From NCBI RefSeq assembly GCF_019236475.1, contig NZ_JAFAIX010000013.1, forward strand, positions 744,001-808,000: a stretch of DNA of 64,000 nt, given 5' to 3'. Made by a program: the position numbers and the translations under genes. The notes beneath the pieces were generated by a model. That model did no database searches, was not told the origin of the DNA, and saw only the letters and a list, made by a program, of their open reading frames with translations. Every line of letters begins with the position of its first letter. Position 1 is the stretch's first letter. This document shows, one piece after another, positions 48,754-58,614 of the stretch. The DNA is from Chitinophaga sp. (lineage in GTDB: Bacteria; Bacteroidota; Bacteroidia; Chitinophagales; Chitinophagaceae).

Positions 48754-48788
48754 AGGGAGAGATTAAAAAAATCTCTCCCTTTTTTTAT
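48754..48788 (+). terminator. Terminator
   Basis: AGGGAGAGAT-taaaaaa-ATCTCTCCCTTTTTTT. Confidence 0.85.
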
Positions 48789-48863
48789 TTCGTCAAAATA
48801 TTGATTTACAAATCGTTAAAACTGCAAAAACGTTTAACTAACCTGGTAAAGGGTCTCTACATT

Positions 48864-48880
48864 TGGCATTGCTTTCGCAT
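48864..48880 (+). promoter_or_regulatory. Sigma-54-like -24/-12 promoter
   Basis: TGGCATTGCTTTCGCAT: GG-N10-GC, 40 bp before ATG. Confidence 0.5.
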
Positions 48881-48903
48881 TACAGTAAGCAAAAGGACAG
48901 TAT

Positions 48904-49593
48904 ATGAAAAAGACAATTTTACTCATAGGTTTATTAATAGCAGGAGTTAGCATCCAACGTAGTTTTGCACAAGTGAGCGTGAATATCAACATCGGCAGTC
49001 AGCCACTTTGGGGCCCAACCGGATATGATTACGTGCAATATTATTATCTCCCAGATGTAGATGCTTACTACAACGTAGCGAATCGTCAATTTATTTATAT
49101 GGATCGCGATAGGTGGGTGTATGGTTCCGCTTTACCTGGCTATTATCAATGCGATCTGGACAGATGCTACAAAGTAGTGGTGAACGATCCGAACCCATGG
49201 ATGCGCGGTGATTACTACAGAAACAGATATGTACAGTACAGAGGTTATTATGACAGACAACGTATCATCAGAAACACCAACGACGTAAGGTATGTACAAG
49301 TACACAGATGGAATGATAGAAGGGATGACAGAAGATATTATAGCGACAATGACAACAGATGGAATAATGGAGGAACTAGCTGGAGAGTGAATCACGATCG
49401 CGATAATGGTTGGAGAGACAATGGTAGAGACAATAACTGGAATCAGAACAGAGGGAATGGCAGAGACAACAATTGGAACAACGGAAATGGACGAGATAAC
49501 TGGAACAATCAGAATGGTGGAAATGGTAGAGACAACAACTGGAGAGGAAACGATAACAGAGGCGATAATGGACACTGGCGTGATCACAGATAA
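48904..49593 (+). CDS. Secreted hypothetical protein with Asn/Arg/Asp/Gly/Trp-rich C-terminal repeats (paralog of 50653-51171)
   Basis: Signal peptide; VNINIGSQPLWGPTGYDYVQYYYLPDVDAYYNVANRQFIYMDRDRWVYGSALPGYY; tail (N)GRDNNWN repeats. Confidence 0.85.
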   Translation: MKKTILLIGLLIAGVSIQRSFAQVSVNINIGSQPLWGPTGYDYVQYYYLPDVDAYYNVANRQFIYMDRDRWVYGSALPGYYQCDLDRCYKVVVNDPNPWMRGDYYRNRYVQYRGYYDRQRIIRNTNDVRYVQVHRWNDRRDDRRYYSDNDNRWNNGGTSWRVNHDRDNGWRDNGRDNNWNQNRGNGRDNNWNNGNGRDNWNNQNGGNGRDNNWRGNDNRGDNGHWRDHR

Positions 49594-49609
49594 AATCAGC
49601 ATATAGCAA

Positions 49610-49648
49610 AAAGAAAGGCCGCTTCGATGGAAGCGGCCTTTCTTTTTG
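49610..49648. terminator. Bidirectional terminator
   Basis: AAAGAAAGGCCGCTTC-gatg-GAAGCGGCCTTTCTTTTT. Confidence 0.85.
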
Positions 49649-49670
49649 CATATGTTTTTGAGTCAGCGAA

Positions 49671-50468
49671 TTATTGATGAAGCGTGATGGTACCGATGGT
49701 GGATACTTGTCCGTTAGTAACAGTTACGTTGGCCACGAGGGTATCTTTCAATACGCCATTTCCAGTAACAGATACATTGTATGCGCCTGCATTCAGACCA
49801 GCCACGAGGAAGGCGCCGGTAGCGTCAGGAATAGCGGAAGCAATGGTGTCGGAATTTTGGAGGATGAATACCCCTTTGGTAATGAGTGGCGGTAGAACGA
49901 TACCTTTAATAGAACCGCCAATCGCCTGTGTATAAGAACGGATAACTGGTTTCAGGATGTAGCCGCCGTTACCAGTAGTAACCACAGAGCGGTTAGCATC
50001 GAAGTCGATCCACAGCCGGTATTCCACACCTGCTGTCAACGTAGCCTGGATGTTTAGTTTCAATCCGGACTGTTGAGCAGAAGGGGTTTGCAATGGATAG
50101 GAGGTACCACCAACCACAACGGTATTATTGGTACCAAGAATCAGGCGGATTTGGGAAATTTTCCCCGCAGGAATACTGTAAGAAGCCAGCAAGGTATCTA
50201 TACCATTTCTGAAATTCAGGAGATTATAAACTCCTGGGCGTAGAATATGCAGTGATTGCCAACCGCTGCTAGTGTCTGTGGTACTATTTACTTGTACATC
50301 TTGAATGTCCACATTTACGGCATCGTAGTTGGCAGGCGCATCGGTAAGATAAACGCTGAATTTGGCATTTCCTCCGTTGTTGTTGTTATAGTCGTTTTTG
50401 GAACAAGCGGATAACAGCAAGGCAGTTGAGGCAACGGCTGTGGCAACAGCCAGTAATCGGTTTTTCAT
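49671..50468 (-). CDS. DUF4382 domain-containing lipoprotein
   Basis: LLLSACSKND; AKFSVYLTDAPANYDAVNVDIQDVQVNS...WQSLHILRPGVYNLLNFRNGIDTLLASYSIPAGKISQIRLILG. Confidence 0.9.
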   Translation of the reverse strand: MKNRLLAVATAVASTALLLSACSKNDYNNNNGGNAKFSVYLTDAPANYDAVNVDIQDVQVNSTTDTSSGWQSLHILRPGVYNLLNFRNGIDTLLASYSIPAGKISQIRLILGTNNTVVVGGTSYPLQTPSAQQSGLKLNIQATLTAGVEYRLWIDFDANRSVVTTGNGGYILKPVIRSYTQAIGGSIKGIVLPPLITKGVFILQNSDTIASAIPDATGAFLVAGLNAGAYNVSVTGNGVLKDTLVANVTVTNGQVSTIGTITLHQ

Positions 50469-50614
50469 GATATGTGATTTTAACACAATTTTATCAAGAT
50501 CTATGCCGCTCTTTTTTAATTAAATTAAATAATAATTAAAACTGTAAACATATATAAATCTATTCATTATGATTAGTAAAAACGGTACCTTTTATAGGTT
50601 TCACTGCATTTAGC

Positions 50615-50631
50615 TGGCATTGTTTTGGCAT
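50615..50631 (+). promoter_or_regulatory. Sigma-54-like -24/-12 promoter
   Basis: TGGCATTGTTTTGGCAT: GG-N10-GC, 38 bp before ATG. Confidence 0.5.
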
Positions 50632-50652
50632 TGGTATTATTAAAATATTCGT

Positions 50653-51171
50653 ATGAAAAAGGTAATGATTTTTCTAGCGATGTTTTTATCGCTGGGTATG
50701 TTGGGAAATAGAGCGAATGCGCAGGTGAGAGTGAATATCAATATTGGAAGCCAGCCTGTGTGGGGACCTGTAGGCTATGATTACGCACAGTATTATTATA
50801 TGCCGGATATTGACGCCTACTATTCCATTCCACGACAACAATTCGTCTATTTCCATGGGAACCGATGGGTATTTGCCTCATCGCTTCCTCCATCCTATAA
50901 TTATGATCTCTACCGTGGTTACAAGGTAGTGGTGAATGATCCGGATCCATGGTTACGGGCGGATGTGTACCGTGAAAGGTACGGACATTATAAAGGCTGG
51001 TATGGCAAACAAACTATTATTCGCGATAGTCATGATGCGAAATATGCGAGAGGAAATGGTTGGGGGCGTGGTCACGGTAATGAACACGGAGATCATGGCA
51101 ATCGTGGAGACCATGGCGATCACGGGGATCATGGACGCGGACATGGACATGGTCATGATGAACAACGGTAA
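50653..51171 (+). CDS. Secreted hypothetical protein with His/Gly/Asp-rich tail (paralog of 48904-49593)
   Basis: VNINIGSQPVWGPVGYDYAQYYYMPDIDAYYSIPRQQFVYFHGNRWVFASSLPPSY; tail GHGNEHGDHGNRGDHGDHGDHGRGHGHGHDEQR. Confidence 0.85.
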   Translation: MKKVMIFLAMFLSLGMLGNRANAQVRVNINIGSQPVWGPVGYDYAQYYYMPDIDAYYSIPRQQFVYFHGNRWVFASSLPPSYNYDLYRGYKVVVNDPDPWLRADVYRERYGHYKGWYGKQTIIRDSHDAKYARGNGWGRGHGNEHGDHGNRGDHGDHGDHGRGHGHGHDEQR

Positions 51172-51210
51172 ATGAAATTATAAGTCATAAGTAGCCGGAC
51201 TTATCTCGGC

Positions 51211-51245
51211 AAAACAGGCAGCATTCATTGTTGCCTGTTTTTTTA
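51211..51245 (+). terminator. Terminator
   Basis: AAACAGGCA...TGCCTGTTTTTTT. Confidence 0.7.
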
Positions 51246-51460
51246 TGTCAATTGCTGATAAAAATTTATTGTAAAGTTTATTTGAGTGCAGTTTTTGGGA
51301 TGAATATTTTTGTATTTTTATAATGCAGTTCCATCACTATTTACGGAAATTATAACCTCCAGTCTGCATATTACGCTTTGTAATATACAGTGTTCGTTTC
51401 GCCTTTATACTCGTTATGACTGATTGATTTGCTATTGTATGATTTTTAAAACCTGCTGTT

Positions 51461-51817
51461 ATGTTTGATAATACCCTGGCATTTTGCCGTGCATTACCTT
51501 CCGTAACTACGGAAATGAAGATGGATAATGAACTGCGGTTTTTCGTAGGCGAAAAATTGTTTGCCATGCTTTCCATGGATGAGCCACATCGTATTTCCTT
51601 TAAATGTATCCCTGCACAATTTCACAAGCTGATTGGGAAGCCTGGAATTGTACCAGCGCCATATTTGGCCAGATATCACTGGGTACAGTTGAATCAGGAT
51701 GATACGATACCAGAACCTGAATTGGAAAATTACTTGCACAACGCCTATGAACTGGTATTCGGAAGTTTACCTGAAAAAGACCAGCAGTATATCCGTAATC
51801 ATGAAGCGCATGCATAA
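51461..51817 (+). CDS. MmcQ/YjbR family DNA-binding protein
   Basis: RALPSVTTEMKMDNELRFFVGEKLFAMLSMDEPHRISFKCIPAQFHKLIGKPGIVPAPYLARYHWVQL. Confidence 0.88.
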   Translation: MFDNTLAFCRALPSVTTEMKMDNELRFFVGEKLFAMLSMDEPHRISFKCIPAQFHKLIGKPGIVPAPYLARYHWVQLNQDDTIPEPELENYLHNAYELVFGSLPEKDQQYIRNHEAHA

Positions 51818-51847
51818 TGCGTCCGTATGTTATTTACCCCATACTGC

Positions 51848-52639
51848 TTACGCAAACAACGTAAAGAAGATATCGTATAGCCCAAAAAGGATGAGTGTAA
51901 AAGCGAAGAGTTTCTCCAACAACGGCGTTTTCATCTTAACCGCCGTTTTCGCCCCCAGATAAGAAGCAGGAAATGCTGTCAATGACAAGACCAAAGCTAT
52001 TTTCCAGTCGATGTGTCCCAGGTACCAATGCGTAATCGCTCCAGGAATAGAGAGGATGGCAGACAATACCACTGCACAAGCCAATGCCTGTTTAATCGGC
52101 ATTTTCAATTGCTTGATAAAAAAGGAGCTAAACAATACACCACCCGCATTCGCCAATAAGCCCGCCAGTAAACCGATACCCAATGCCGCTCCCATCAGTT
52201 TGGAAGCAGGAATATTTTCTGCATTGATTTCCTCTGCGGCTCTTACTGTTTGCTCCTTCCGGGTAAATGAGTACAACAACATAAAGCCCAATGTAACGAT
52301 AAACAATGCTGTCAGGAGCATCAGTGTTTTTCCTGGCAACCAACTACTCATCCATGAGCCTGCTATAGTAGAAGGCACTGCAATAACAGCACAGAGCAGG
52401 ATCACTCTTGCACTAAACAATTTCTCTTTTCTGTAAACAGCCGTAGCAGAAAGGGTGCTGGTAATAGACGCAGGCAATGGCGATGCCAACGCAAAAAAAG
52501 GATTCACACCGGCGAAAATTTGCAGTGCCGGCGTACTAATGGCGCTGCCTCCTTTTCCCAGTAGTCCGGAAAGATAACCTACAATAAGTCCGATTATCAA
52601 TACCGGCAGGTAATGAGATTGTTGTAACAAAAAGTTCAA
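51848..52639 (-). CDS. TSUP family transporter (sulfite exporter TauE/SafE)
   Basis: VGYLSGLLGKGGSAISTPALQIFAGVNPFFALASPLPASI; ALGIGLLAGLLANAGGVLFSSFFIKQLKMPIKQALACAVVLSA. Confidence 0.88.
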   Translation of the reverse strand: MNFLLQQSHYLPVLIIGLIVGYLSGLLGKGGSAISTPALQIFAGVNPFFALASPLPASITSTLSATAVYRKEKLFSARVILLCAVIAVPSTIAGSWMSSWLPGKTLMLLTALFIVTLGFMLLYSFTRKEQTVRAAEEINAENIPASKLMGAALGIGLLAGLLANAGGVLFSSFFIKQLKMPIKQALACAVVLSAILSIPGAITHWYLGHIDWKIALVLSLTAFPASYLGAKTAVKMKTPLLEKLFAFTLILFGLYDIFFTLFA

Positions 52640-52830
52640 TGTAAATGGTGGTTGGTCTAAAAAATAGTATTACAGGTTTGACGAAGGTAGGACAACATCA
52701 TTCCGCTACGAAATAATACCGATAACTATAAGTTATGGGAGATAACTAATAATTATATTTATTTCTAGTCTATAAACAGAATAGGAATAAGGGTTTTCAG
52801 GGAATTGAGATTTTAAAAAAGCTGTATCAA

Positions 52831-52914
52831 AAAAGCGAAATTGACATCTGTGGACGTCAATTTCGCTTTTTTTTCGTCGTCCCTGCCCGCTGAGCAGGAA
52901 CGACAGGCAGGAGA
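52831..52914. repeat. Double-hairpin intergenic repeat, copy 2
   Basis: AAAAGCGAAATTGAC...GTCAATTTCGCTTTT plus GTCGTcCCTGC...GCAGGaACGAC then AGGCAGGA; same architecture as 2723-2806. Confidence 0.65.
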
Positions 52915-53025
52915 GTTTTGCCTTCATTTCCTTTGGGCAAATTTGATTAATAAATGCCCAATGATGAACTTTTGATACAACCTCTCCACTTGAATACAGG
53001 TTAAATGCACGTGATTTTTCTTCAC

Positions 53026-54363
53026 TTAAATTTTAGGCGCCCATCCTTTCTCATAATCTCTACCCCACAGTTTCATAGCGGCATCATCCGCGAGAATATG
53101 ACCATTGGATGGATCGGTGTGCAACACACGGCCAGTGCGTTGCGCAATATTTCCCAGCAAACACAGTAGCGTACTGCGGTATGCTTCATTGATTTCAGAA
53201 TTAAGTTTTGCTTCGCCACGGATAGTATCCAAGAAATTCTGGATGTGGATCGCATCATAGAACTCGCCAGCAGGACTCACGGTATTCGTCACGCTGCGTT
53301 GATCTTTGTCCAACTGTTTTACCTCCTTAATGACTTTATTGGAGTTGTCGATGATTTTGTAAGTATCGCCGCCGCTGTTATAGAGCGCTCCTTTAGAACC
53401 GAAAATGGTGAAACCACGGCCAGCGCCTTCCAGGTTAAAAGGATGACAACTACGACCTTCCCAACTGATAGCTTTCTTACCATTCTCAAATTCAAAATTG
53501 AGGGTTTGAGTGTCTGGTGTCTCCCAATCATCTGGCGGATAAGCATAACGACCACCAGCGGATGTTACTTTAGTAGGGAATTTTACATCGAGGAACCAGC
53601 GCATACAATCCAGTTCATGGGTTGCATTGTTACAGGTTTCGGAAGTACCCCAATGCCAGCGCCAATGCCAGTTGTAGTGTACGATATTGTCTAGGTAATC
53701 TCTTCTTGGCGCAGGGCCTTGCCAGAGGTCCCAATCGAGCGTACCTGGAACGGGGATTTTTTTACCAATTCCTATTGGTTTACGGTCGTTGACATACCAT
53801 CCTCTAGCATAATATACATCACCAATAATACCATCTCTTACTTCTTTCACTGCCTGTTGGATATTAGGCCAGGAACGGCGTTGGTTTCCCATCTGCACAT
53901 GCCTGTTATATTTAGCAGCAGCAGCTACCAACAATTCACCTTCGCGAGGATTGTGTGCACAAGGCTTTTCCACATACACGTGTTTACCTGCGGCTGTACC
54001 CATGATCGCAGCGGGTGCATGCCAGTGATCCGGCGTAGCTACAATCAGTGCATCGAAATCTTTTCGCTCCAACAGTTTGCGGATATCCTTGATCACAGTG
54101 GGAGTGCGACTTTGCGCTGCTGTTACGGCTTTCATGCCTTTGGCAATGGCGCCATCCTCGACGTCACATATATATCCAATCTCCGTATTGGGCAACTTGG
54201 CAGCGGTTTGTGCTAGCCAGTTTCCACGGGAATTCACACCCATTACTCCCAGCACAATCTTATTACTGGGGGCGTTCTTACCAAATACAGGAAAATTAAG
54301 ATAGGTCAGACCAGCTCCCAGACCCGCTGCTGTGCTGGTTTTGATAAAATCCCTTCTTTTCAT
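53026..54363 (-). CDS. Gfo/Idh/MocA family oxidoreductase
   Basis: MKRRDFIKTSTAAGLGAGL (Tat-like); GVMGVNSRGNWLAQTAAKLP; DALIVATPDHWHAPAAIMGTAAGKHVYVEKPCAHNPREGELL. Confidence 0.95.
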   Translation of the reverse strand: MKRRDFIKTSTAAGLGAGLTYLNFPVFGKNAPSNKIVLGVMGVNSRGNWLAQTAAKLPNTEIGYICDVEDGAIAKGMKAVTAAQSRTPTVIKDIRKLLERKDFDALIVATPDHWHAPAAIMGTAAGKHVYVEKPCAHNPREGELLVAAAAKYNRHVQMGNQRRSWPNIQQAVKEVRDGIIGDVYYARGWYVNDRKPIGIGKKIPVPGTLDWDLWQGPAPRRDYLDNIVHYNWHWRWHWGTSETCNNATHELDCMRWFLDVKFPTKVTSAGGRYAYPPDDWETPDTQTLNFEFENGKKAISWEGRSCHPFNLEGAGRGFTIFGSKGALYNSGGDTYKIIDNSNKVIKEVKQLDKDQRSVTNTVSPAGEFYDAIHIQNFLDTIRGEAKLNSEINEAYRSTLLCLLGNIAQRTGRVLHTDPSNGHILADDAAMKLWGRDYEKGWAPKI

Positions 54364-54465
54364 AACAGAGCGTTGTAGTTTAGTTTTTTTCTATTTAGCA
54401 ATCGGTTGCATGAAAATAGATAAATAATTGAGAGAACCTAAATTTTTTTGATTGATGGTGAATGA

Positions 54466-55845
54466 TTATTGGCTGAGTGGTAATTGATTCAAAGTTTTCC
54501 ACATGACCTGGTATACATCTGTAGCCTGGATACTGCTTGTAGGCAATGCATCATTGGTAATAATTACCGGTTGAAGCGAAGGAGTAGTTTCCAATCGGCC
54601 GTGAGAACCCTTTATCAGCGTAGCATCCAGCGGGATAACATTCATGAGATAGCGGAAGCCCAATTTTTTCTTCAGCAGTTTAAAGCCTGCTTTCAATTTA
54701 ACAAAGGGATCTTTTGGGTCCATGAACATTTCAACCGGATCGTATCCTGGTTTCCTAAAGATTTCCACTAATCGTGCGAAATCCGGCGCTTTATTATCAT
54801 CCAGCCAGTAGTAATAAGTAAACCAACTGTTTGGGGCTGCAACAGCCACCAAATCGCCACTGCGGGCATGATGCAGATGATGCTGTCTTTTCCCCTCCCG
54901 GTCTAATACTAGTTCGATATCTGGATGCGCTTCCAGCAGTGCGCGTACCTTTTTGTAGCAAGTAGGATCGTTAATATAAATATGCGCAATCTGGTGATCG
55001 GCTACAGCAAAGGCTTTGGAAGCACCAGGATCCAATATCTCCAGCCCTCTTTCTTCCCGGATGGCGAGCAATCCTTCTTTTCGTAATAGTCGATTGATAT
55101 CTACTGGATTGGTGGCATTGGAAATACCATATTCTGAAAGAATAATGATAGCAGTATCCTGCGCTTCATAATATTCTACCAGTTGTTTTACCACCTGATC
55201 TATTTCCAATATTTCCTTGCGGTTCTTCTCCATGTCCTGTCCGAATTTTTGCAGACAGTAGTCCAGATGCGGGAGATAGATGAAGGTCATGGTAGGATGA
55301 TAGCGCTGATCTGTAAGAATAGATGCATCAGCAATATATTTGGAAGACACGATGCTCGCTGTTGGCCCCCAGTAATTGAAAAGAGGAAAGGTGCCTAACT
55401 TTTCGCGGAGGTAATCGCGCAAATCAGCGGGCGTAGTATAGCAATCCGGGATTTTCCTACCGTCCGAAAGATAGTTAGGACGTGGAGTCAGCGAGTAATC
55501 TACGTTGGCATACATATTATACCACCAGCACATCTGGGAAACGGTAAATTCAGGATTCAACTGTTTAGCTTTATCCCAAATTTTAGGTGCATCCACTAGT
55601 TTGTTGGATTGTTTCCAGAATTTGATTTCGCTGTCGGTGCGATCATACCATCCATTTCCGACGATGCCATGTTCGCAGGGCCATTGACCTGTAAGATAAG
55701 TGCTCTGTACGGCGGTGGTAACAGCCGGTAACATCGGCTGAATGGTTGCCAGATGCCGTTTTTCAGTGTATGCCTTTAAAAAAGGCATGTGCTCCAACAA
55801 AGAGGTAGAGAGTCCTACCACATCAATAACTACTGTCTTTCTCAT
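54466..55845 (-). CDS. eboF: Nucleotide pyrophosphatase/phosphodiesterase-family protein, EboF-like
   Basis: KTVVIDVVGLSTSLLEHMPFLKAYTEK...MLPAVTTAVQSTYLTGQWPCEHGIVGNGWYDR; ebo gene neighbourhood. Confidence 0.85.
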   Translation of the reverse strand: MRKTVVIDVVGLSTSLLEHMPFLKAYTEKRHLATIQPMLPAVTTAVQSTYLTGQWPCEHGIVGNGWYDRTDSEIKFWKQSNKLVDAPKIWDKAKQLNPEFTVSQMCWWYNMYANVDYSLTPRPNYLSDGRKIPDCYTTPADLRDYLREKLGTFPLFNYWGPTASIVSSKYIADASILTDQRYHPTMTFIYLPHLDYCLQKFGQDMEKNRKEILEIDQVVKQLVEYYEAQDTAIIILSEYGISNATNPVDINRLLRKEGLLAIREERGLEILDPGASKAFAVADHQIAHIYINDPTCYKKVRALLEAHPDIELVLDREGKRQHHLHHARSGDLVAVAAPNSWFTYYYWLDDNKAPDFARLVEIFRKPGYDPVEMFMDPKDPFVKLKAGFKLLKKKLGFRYLMNVIPLDATLIKGSHGRLETTPSLQPVIITNDALPTSSIQATDVYQVMWKTLNQLPLSQ

Positions 55846-55892
55846 AGATTCTTTGGCCTTGCTTGTGATGCCATAAAACTATAATTCCAGTG

Positions 55893-57107
55893 TCAGAATT
55901 CCAACACTTGTTTTACCCATTGTAACTCCCTGGAGACAGAAGCTGCGATTTCCTGTTTCAAGCCCGATGGCAGTACATCCCAGGTGTATGTTTCCACCTC
56001 CAGATGAGGAGCAAACGGTTGTTGCCGCTGTAATTGCAGCACATCCAGGATATCGGACTGGGTGGACTCCAGCACTTCATATCTGTCTAGAAAGACTGGT
56101 ACATGGAAATGGGATCTCCACTGATTTACCTCCTGGTTATAGCCATCTGCCAGTGCTTGCGGAAGATCGGGATAATGAATCAGGCTACCACTGGCTGTTT
56201 GCGCGATGACCTGATGCAAGTATACCGGTTCCTCAAATTGACGAAAAGCATCTAAGACGATTTTTCGCTTATCCGTATCTGTTGGCATGGCTGATTTTAA
56301 TGCAGCGCTGATTTGGATCTTTCCTGTTTTCAGTCCATAAGCTTCCATTTGGCGGAGTACGTCTGTTGGATTTTCATACACTAGTGCGAAGTGGCAGACA
56401 TCGTAGCACAGGCGGATATGGTTTTTCAACCAGGCGACCGCGGTGGCTTCATCTACTCGGAATTTATCCTGGAGAAATGGAATACCAGCAGGCATCAGGG
56501 TATGTCTGAACCAGTCGATATATTCCGCTGAATTTTCTAGTAGTCCATCTGGTTCGGGTTCTATATCCAGGTGCATCAATGGGCCACCTCCGCGATGAAT
56601 TTTCACCAGTTGTTCTACTATCAGCAGTATGTTCAATGTGGCACTTTCGGTAACAGAGTTTTTTTCTTCTTCACATCGATTGCACCAATATTTATAACTG
56701 AGTGGAGATGTGGAGATACTACCTTCCATGCCTTCCGGCAGCAACGCCGCCAGGATGCGGAATAAGCGAATAGTATAAGCCACTCTATCTGGAGAAGTCC
56801 AATCGGGCGCGTGTACCTGATCTTTCACTACCGTATCATGAAAGCTGCCATAAGGAAAGCCGTTCATGGTAAACACGTAGCAATCATTTTCTTGCAGCCA
56901 TTGTCGGAATGCTGTCAATGGTTCTTCCTTTGCCAGTTCTAGGCTGGCGGTATTGGCTAGTCGTAGCCCTATTCCAAAGGGTTGGTGCGGACTTACCTGC
57001 TGTTTAATAACAGGGACATGCAGTTGTAATTGTTGAAAATGATCTGTCCAGGATTCGCCGGGATGGATATTGGAACAATAACTGAGCTGTCCATATGGTG
57101 TTTGCAT
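55893..57107 (-). CDS. eboE: Metabolite traffic protein EboE (TIM-barrel)
   Basis: QLSYCSNIHPGESWTDHFQQLQ...VFTMNGFPYGSFHDTVVKDQVHAPDW; ebo neighbourhood. Confidence 0.9.
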   Translation of the reverse strand: MQTPYGQLSYCSNIHPGESWTDHFQQLQLHVPVIKQQVSPHQPFGIGLRLANTASLELAKEEPLTAFRQWLQENDCYVFTMNGFPYGSFHDTVVKDQVHAPDWTSPDRVAYTIRLFRILAALLPEGMEGSISTSPLSYKYWCNRCEEEKNSVTESATLNILLIVEQLVKIHRGGGPLMHLDIEPEPDGLLENSAEYIDWFRHTLMPAGIPFLQDKFRVDEATAVAWLKNHIRLCYDVCHFALVYENPTDVLRQMEAYGLKTGKIQISAALKSAMPTDTDKRKIVLDAFRQFEEPVYLHQVIAQTASGSLIHYPDLPQALADGYNQEVNQWRSHFHVPVFLDRYEVLESTQSDILDVLQLQRQQPFAPHLEVETYTWDVLPSGLKQEIAASVSRELQWVKQVLEF

Positions 57108-57122
57108 GATTTTTCGTTTTGC

Positions 57123-58277
57123 TTATTGCAATGCTTTACAGATGGCGACAGCCTGATAGAGTTTATCGGTGTGCATTTCGTGCACCTCTTCCCCTTGTCC
57201 GAGGGCTCGGAGCAGGGTAATGGTGAGTTGGCCGCCGAGGTGTTCGCGGAATTCTTCCAGTCCTGCGATCACTGGAGAAGGATCGCCGTTCTGTTGTTCC
57301 ATCAGCGGATGCCATACGGGCAATTGCAATGTTTTCAGCACCTGGATAACCCGGTGCATATCTTTTTCTGAGATCCAGCCCAGCAGGTAAGAGTAGGCGC
57401 TATCTACCGCCACGCCGATGGATACAGCTTCTCCATGGCGGAGTGCGAAATTGGTCAGTTGTTCCAATTTATGTGCGCTCCAGTGGCCGAAGTCGAGCGG
57501 ACGGGAAGAGCCACTTTCGAATGGGTCTCCGCCGTTGCCGATATGTTGCATATGAAGGGCAGCGCAGCGATAGATGAGTTCCTGCATAGGTTCCATCTGG
57601 CGCTCGCTGAGGGCTGTAGCGTGTTCATCTATCCAGTTAAAGAAGTCCACGTCTTTAATTAGGGCTACTTTCACCGCTTCTACCATACCTGAATTCCAAT
57701 CGCGGGGATGAAGTGTAGTGAGGAAATGGCTATCGTTGAAAACGGCTTGTGGCGGTGCGAAGGCGCCGAGGAAATTCTTTTTGCCGTTGAAGTTGATACC
57801 ATTTTTCACCCCTATACCGGAATCATTTTGTGAGAGCACGGTACTGGGGATACGAATATGTTTCACGCCGCGATGGGAGATAGCGGCTACGAATCCTACT
57901 AGATCCAGCAGGGAGCCACCTCCGATGCCAACGACGAAAGAGTGTCTGTCTATCTTGTATTTGTCGATTGCATTTACCAGACTGAGAAAGAGGGCGAGGT
58001 CATTCTTTACCGCTTCTCCACCTGCGATGGTGAGTATTTCCGGGGCGAGCTCAAAGCCATCCACTGTGCGGAGGTAGGCTACTATCTGACCGGCGAGGCC
58101 GGGATGCTGATCCGCCATCCCCTGGTCTAGAATGACCAGTAATTTCTTTTTGTATGCGGTAACTGCCTGATGGTGCAGGTAATTACGCAAACATTCATTT
58201 GCCGGGTCAAAGAGGTGAGTGGTAAAGTGAACCTGGTAGTTAAAGTTGACATCAAAATTCTGCAGTAAATATTCCAT
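57123..58277 (-). CDS. eboD: 3-dehydroquinate synthase-family protein EboD
   Basis: VVGIGGGSLLDLVGFVAAISHRGVKHIRIPSTVLSQNDSGIGVKNGINFNGKKNFLGAFAPP; DFGHWSAHKLEQLTNFALRHGEAVSIG. Confidence 0.92.
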   Translation of the reverse strand: MEYLLQNFDVNFNYQVHFTTHLFDPANECLRNYLHHQAVTAYKKKLLVILDQGMADQHPGLAGQIVAYLRTVDGFELAPEILTIAGGEAVKNDLALFLSLVNAIDKYKIDRHSFVVGIGGGSLLDLVGFVAAISHRGVKHIRIPSTVLSQNDSGIGVKNGINFNGKKNFLGAFAPPQAVFNDSHFLTTLHPRDWNSGMVEAVKVALIKDVDFFNWIDEHATALSERQMEPMQELIYRCAALHMQHIGNGGDPFESGSSRPLDFGHWSAHKLEQLTNFALRHGEAVSIGVAVDSAYSYLLGWISEKDMHRVIQVLKTLQLPVWHPLMEQQNGDPSPVIAGLEEFREHLGGQLTITLLRALGQGEEVHEMHTDKLYQAVAICKALQ

Positions 58278-58614
58278 GGCTAATCGCTTGCATTCTTTCC
58301 GTTAGTAATCGATTAAATGTACAAAAATTCCGTATTTCTTCCTATCGGAAAGTGACTGCCGGTAAATGTCTGCGCTCCGGAGAGAGGAATGAAAAAAATG
58401 GGTATTTATTTATGAAAATCGGGAGAAAATGGCGATCTTTATGTCCCTGTAATTTTACTTGCAGGCATTGGTATTAATATTGTTTGTGCGTGACTACAAG
58501 TGCCCCAAGGAGTTAACCCTGTAACGATTGATGTTCTTCCTGCACTCTTGTTGCATTGCGATAGCTGCGAAACACACGCAAATTATCATGATATCATAAC
58601 CAATTATTCGCGTT

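Noticed and set aside
49132-49602. 156-aa Ile/Val/Ser-rich minus-strand ORF
   Set aside because: Antisense of the Asn/Arg/Asp-rich repeats of the secreted protein.
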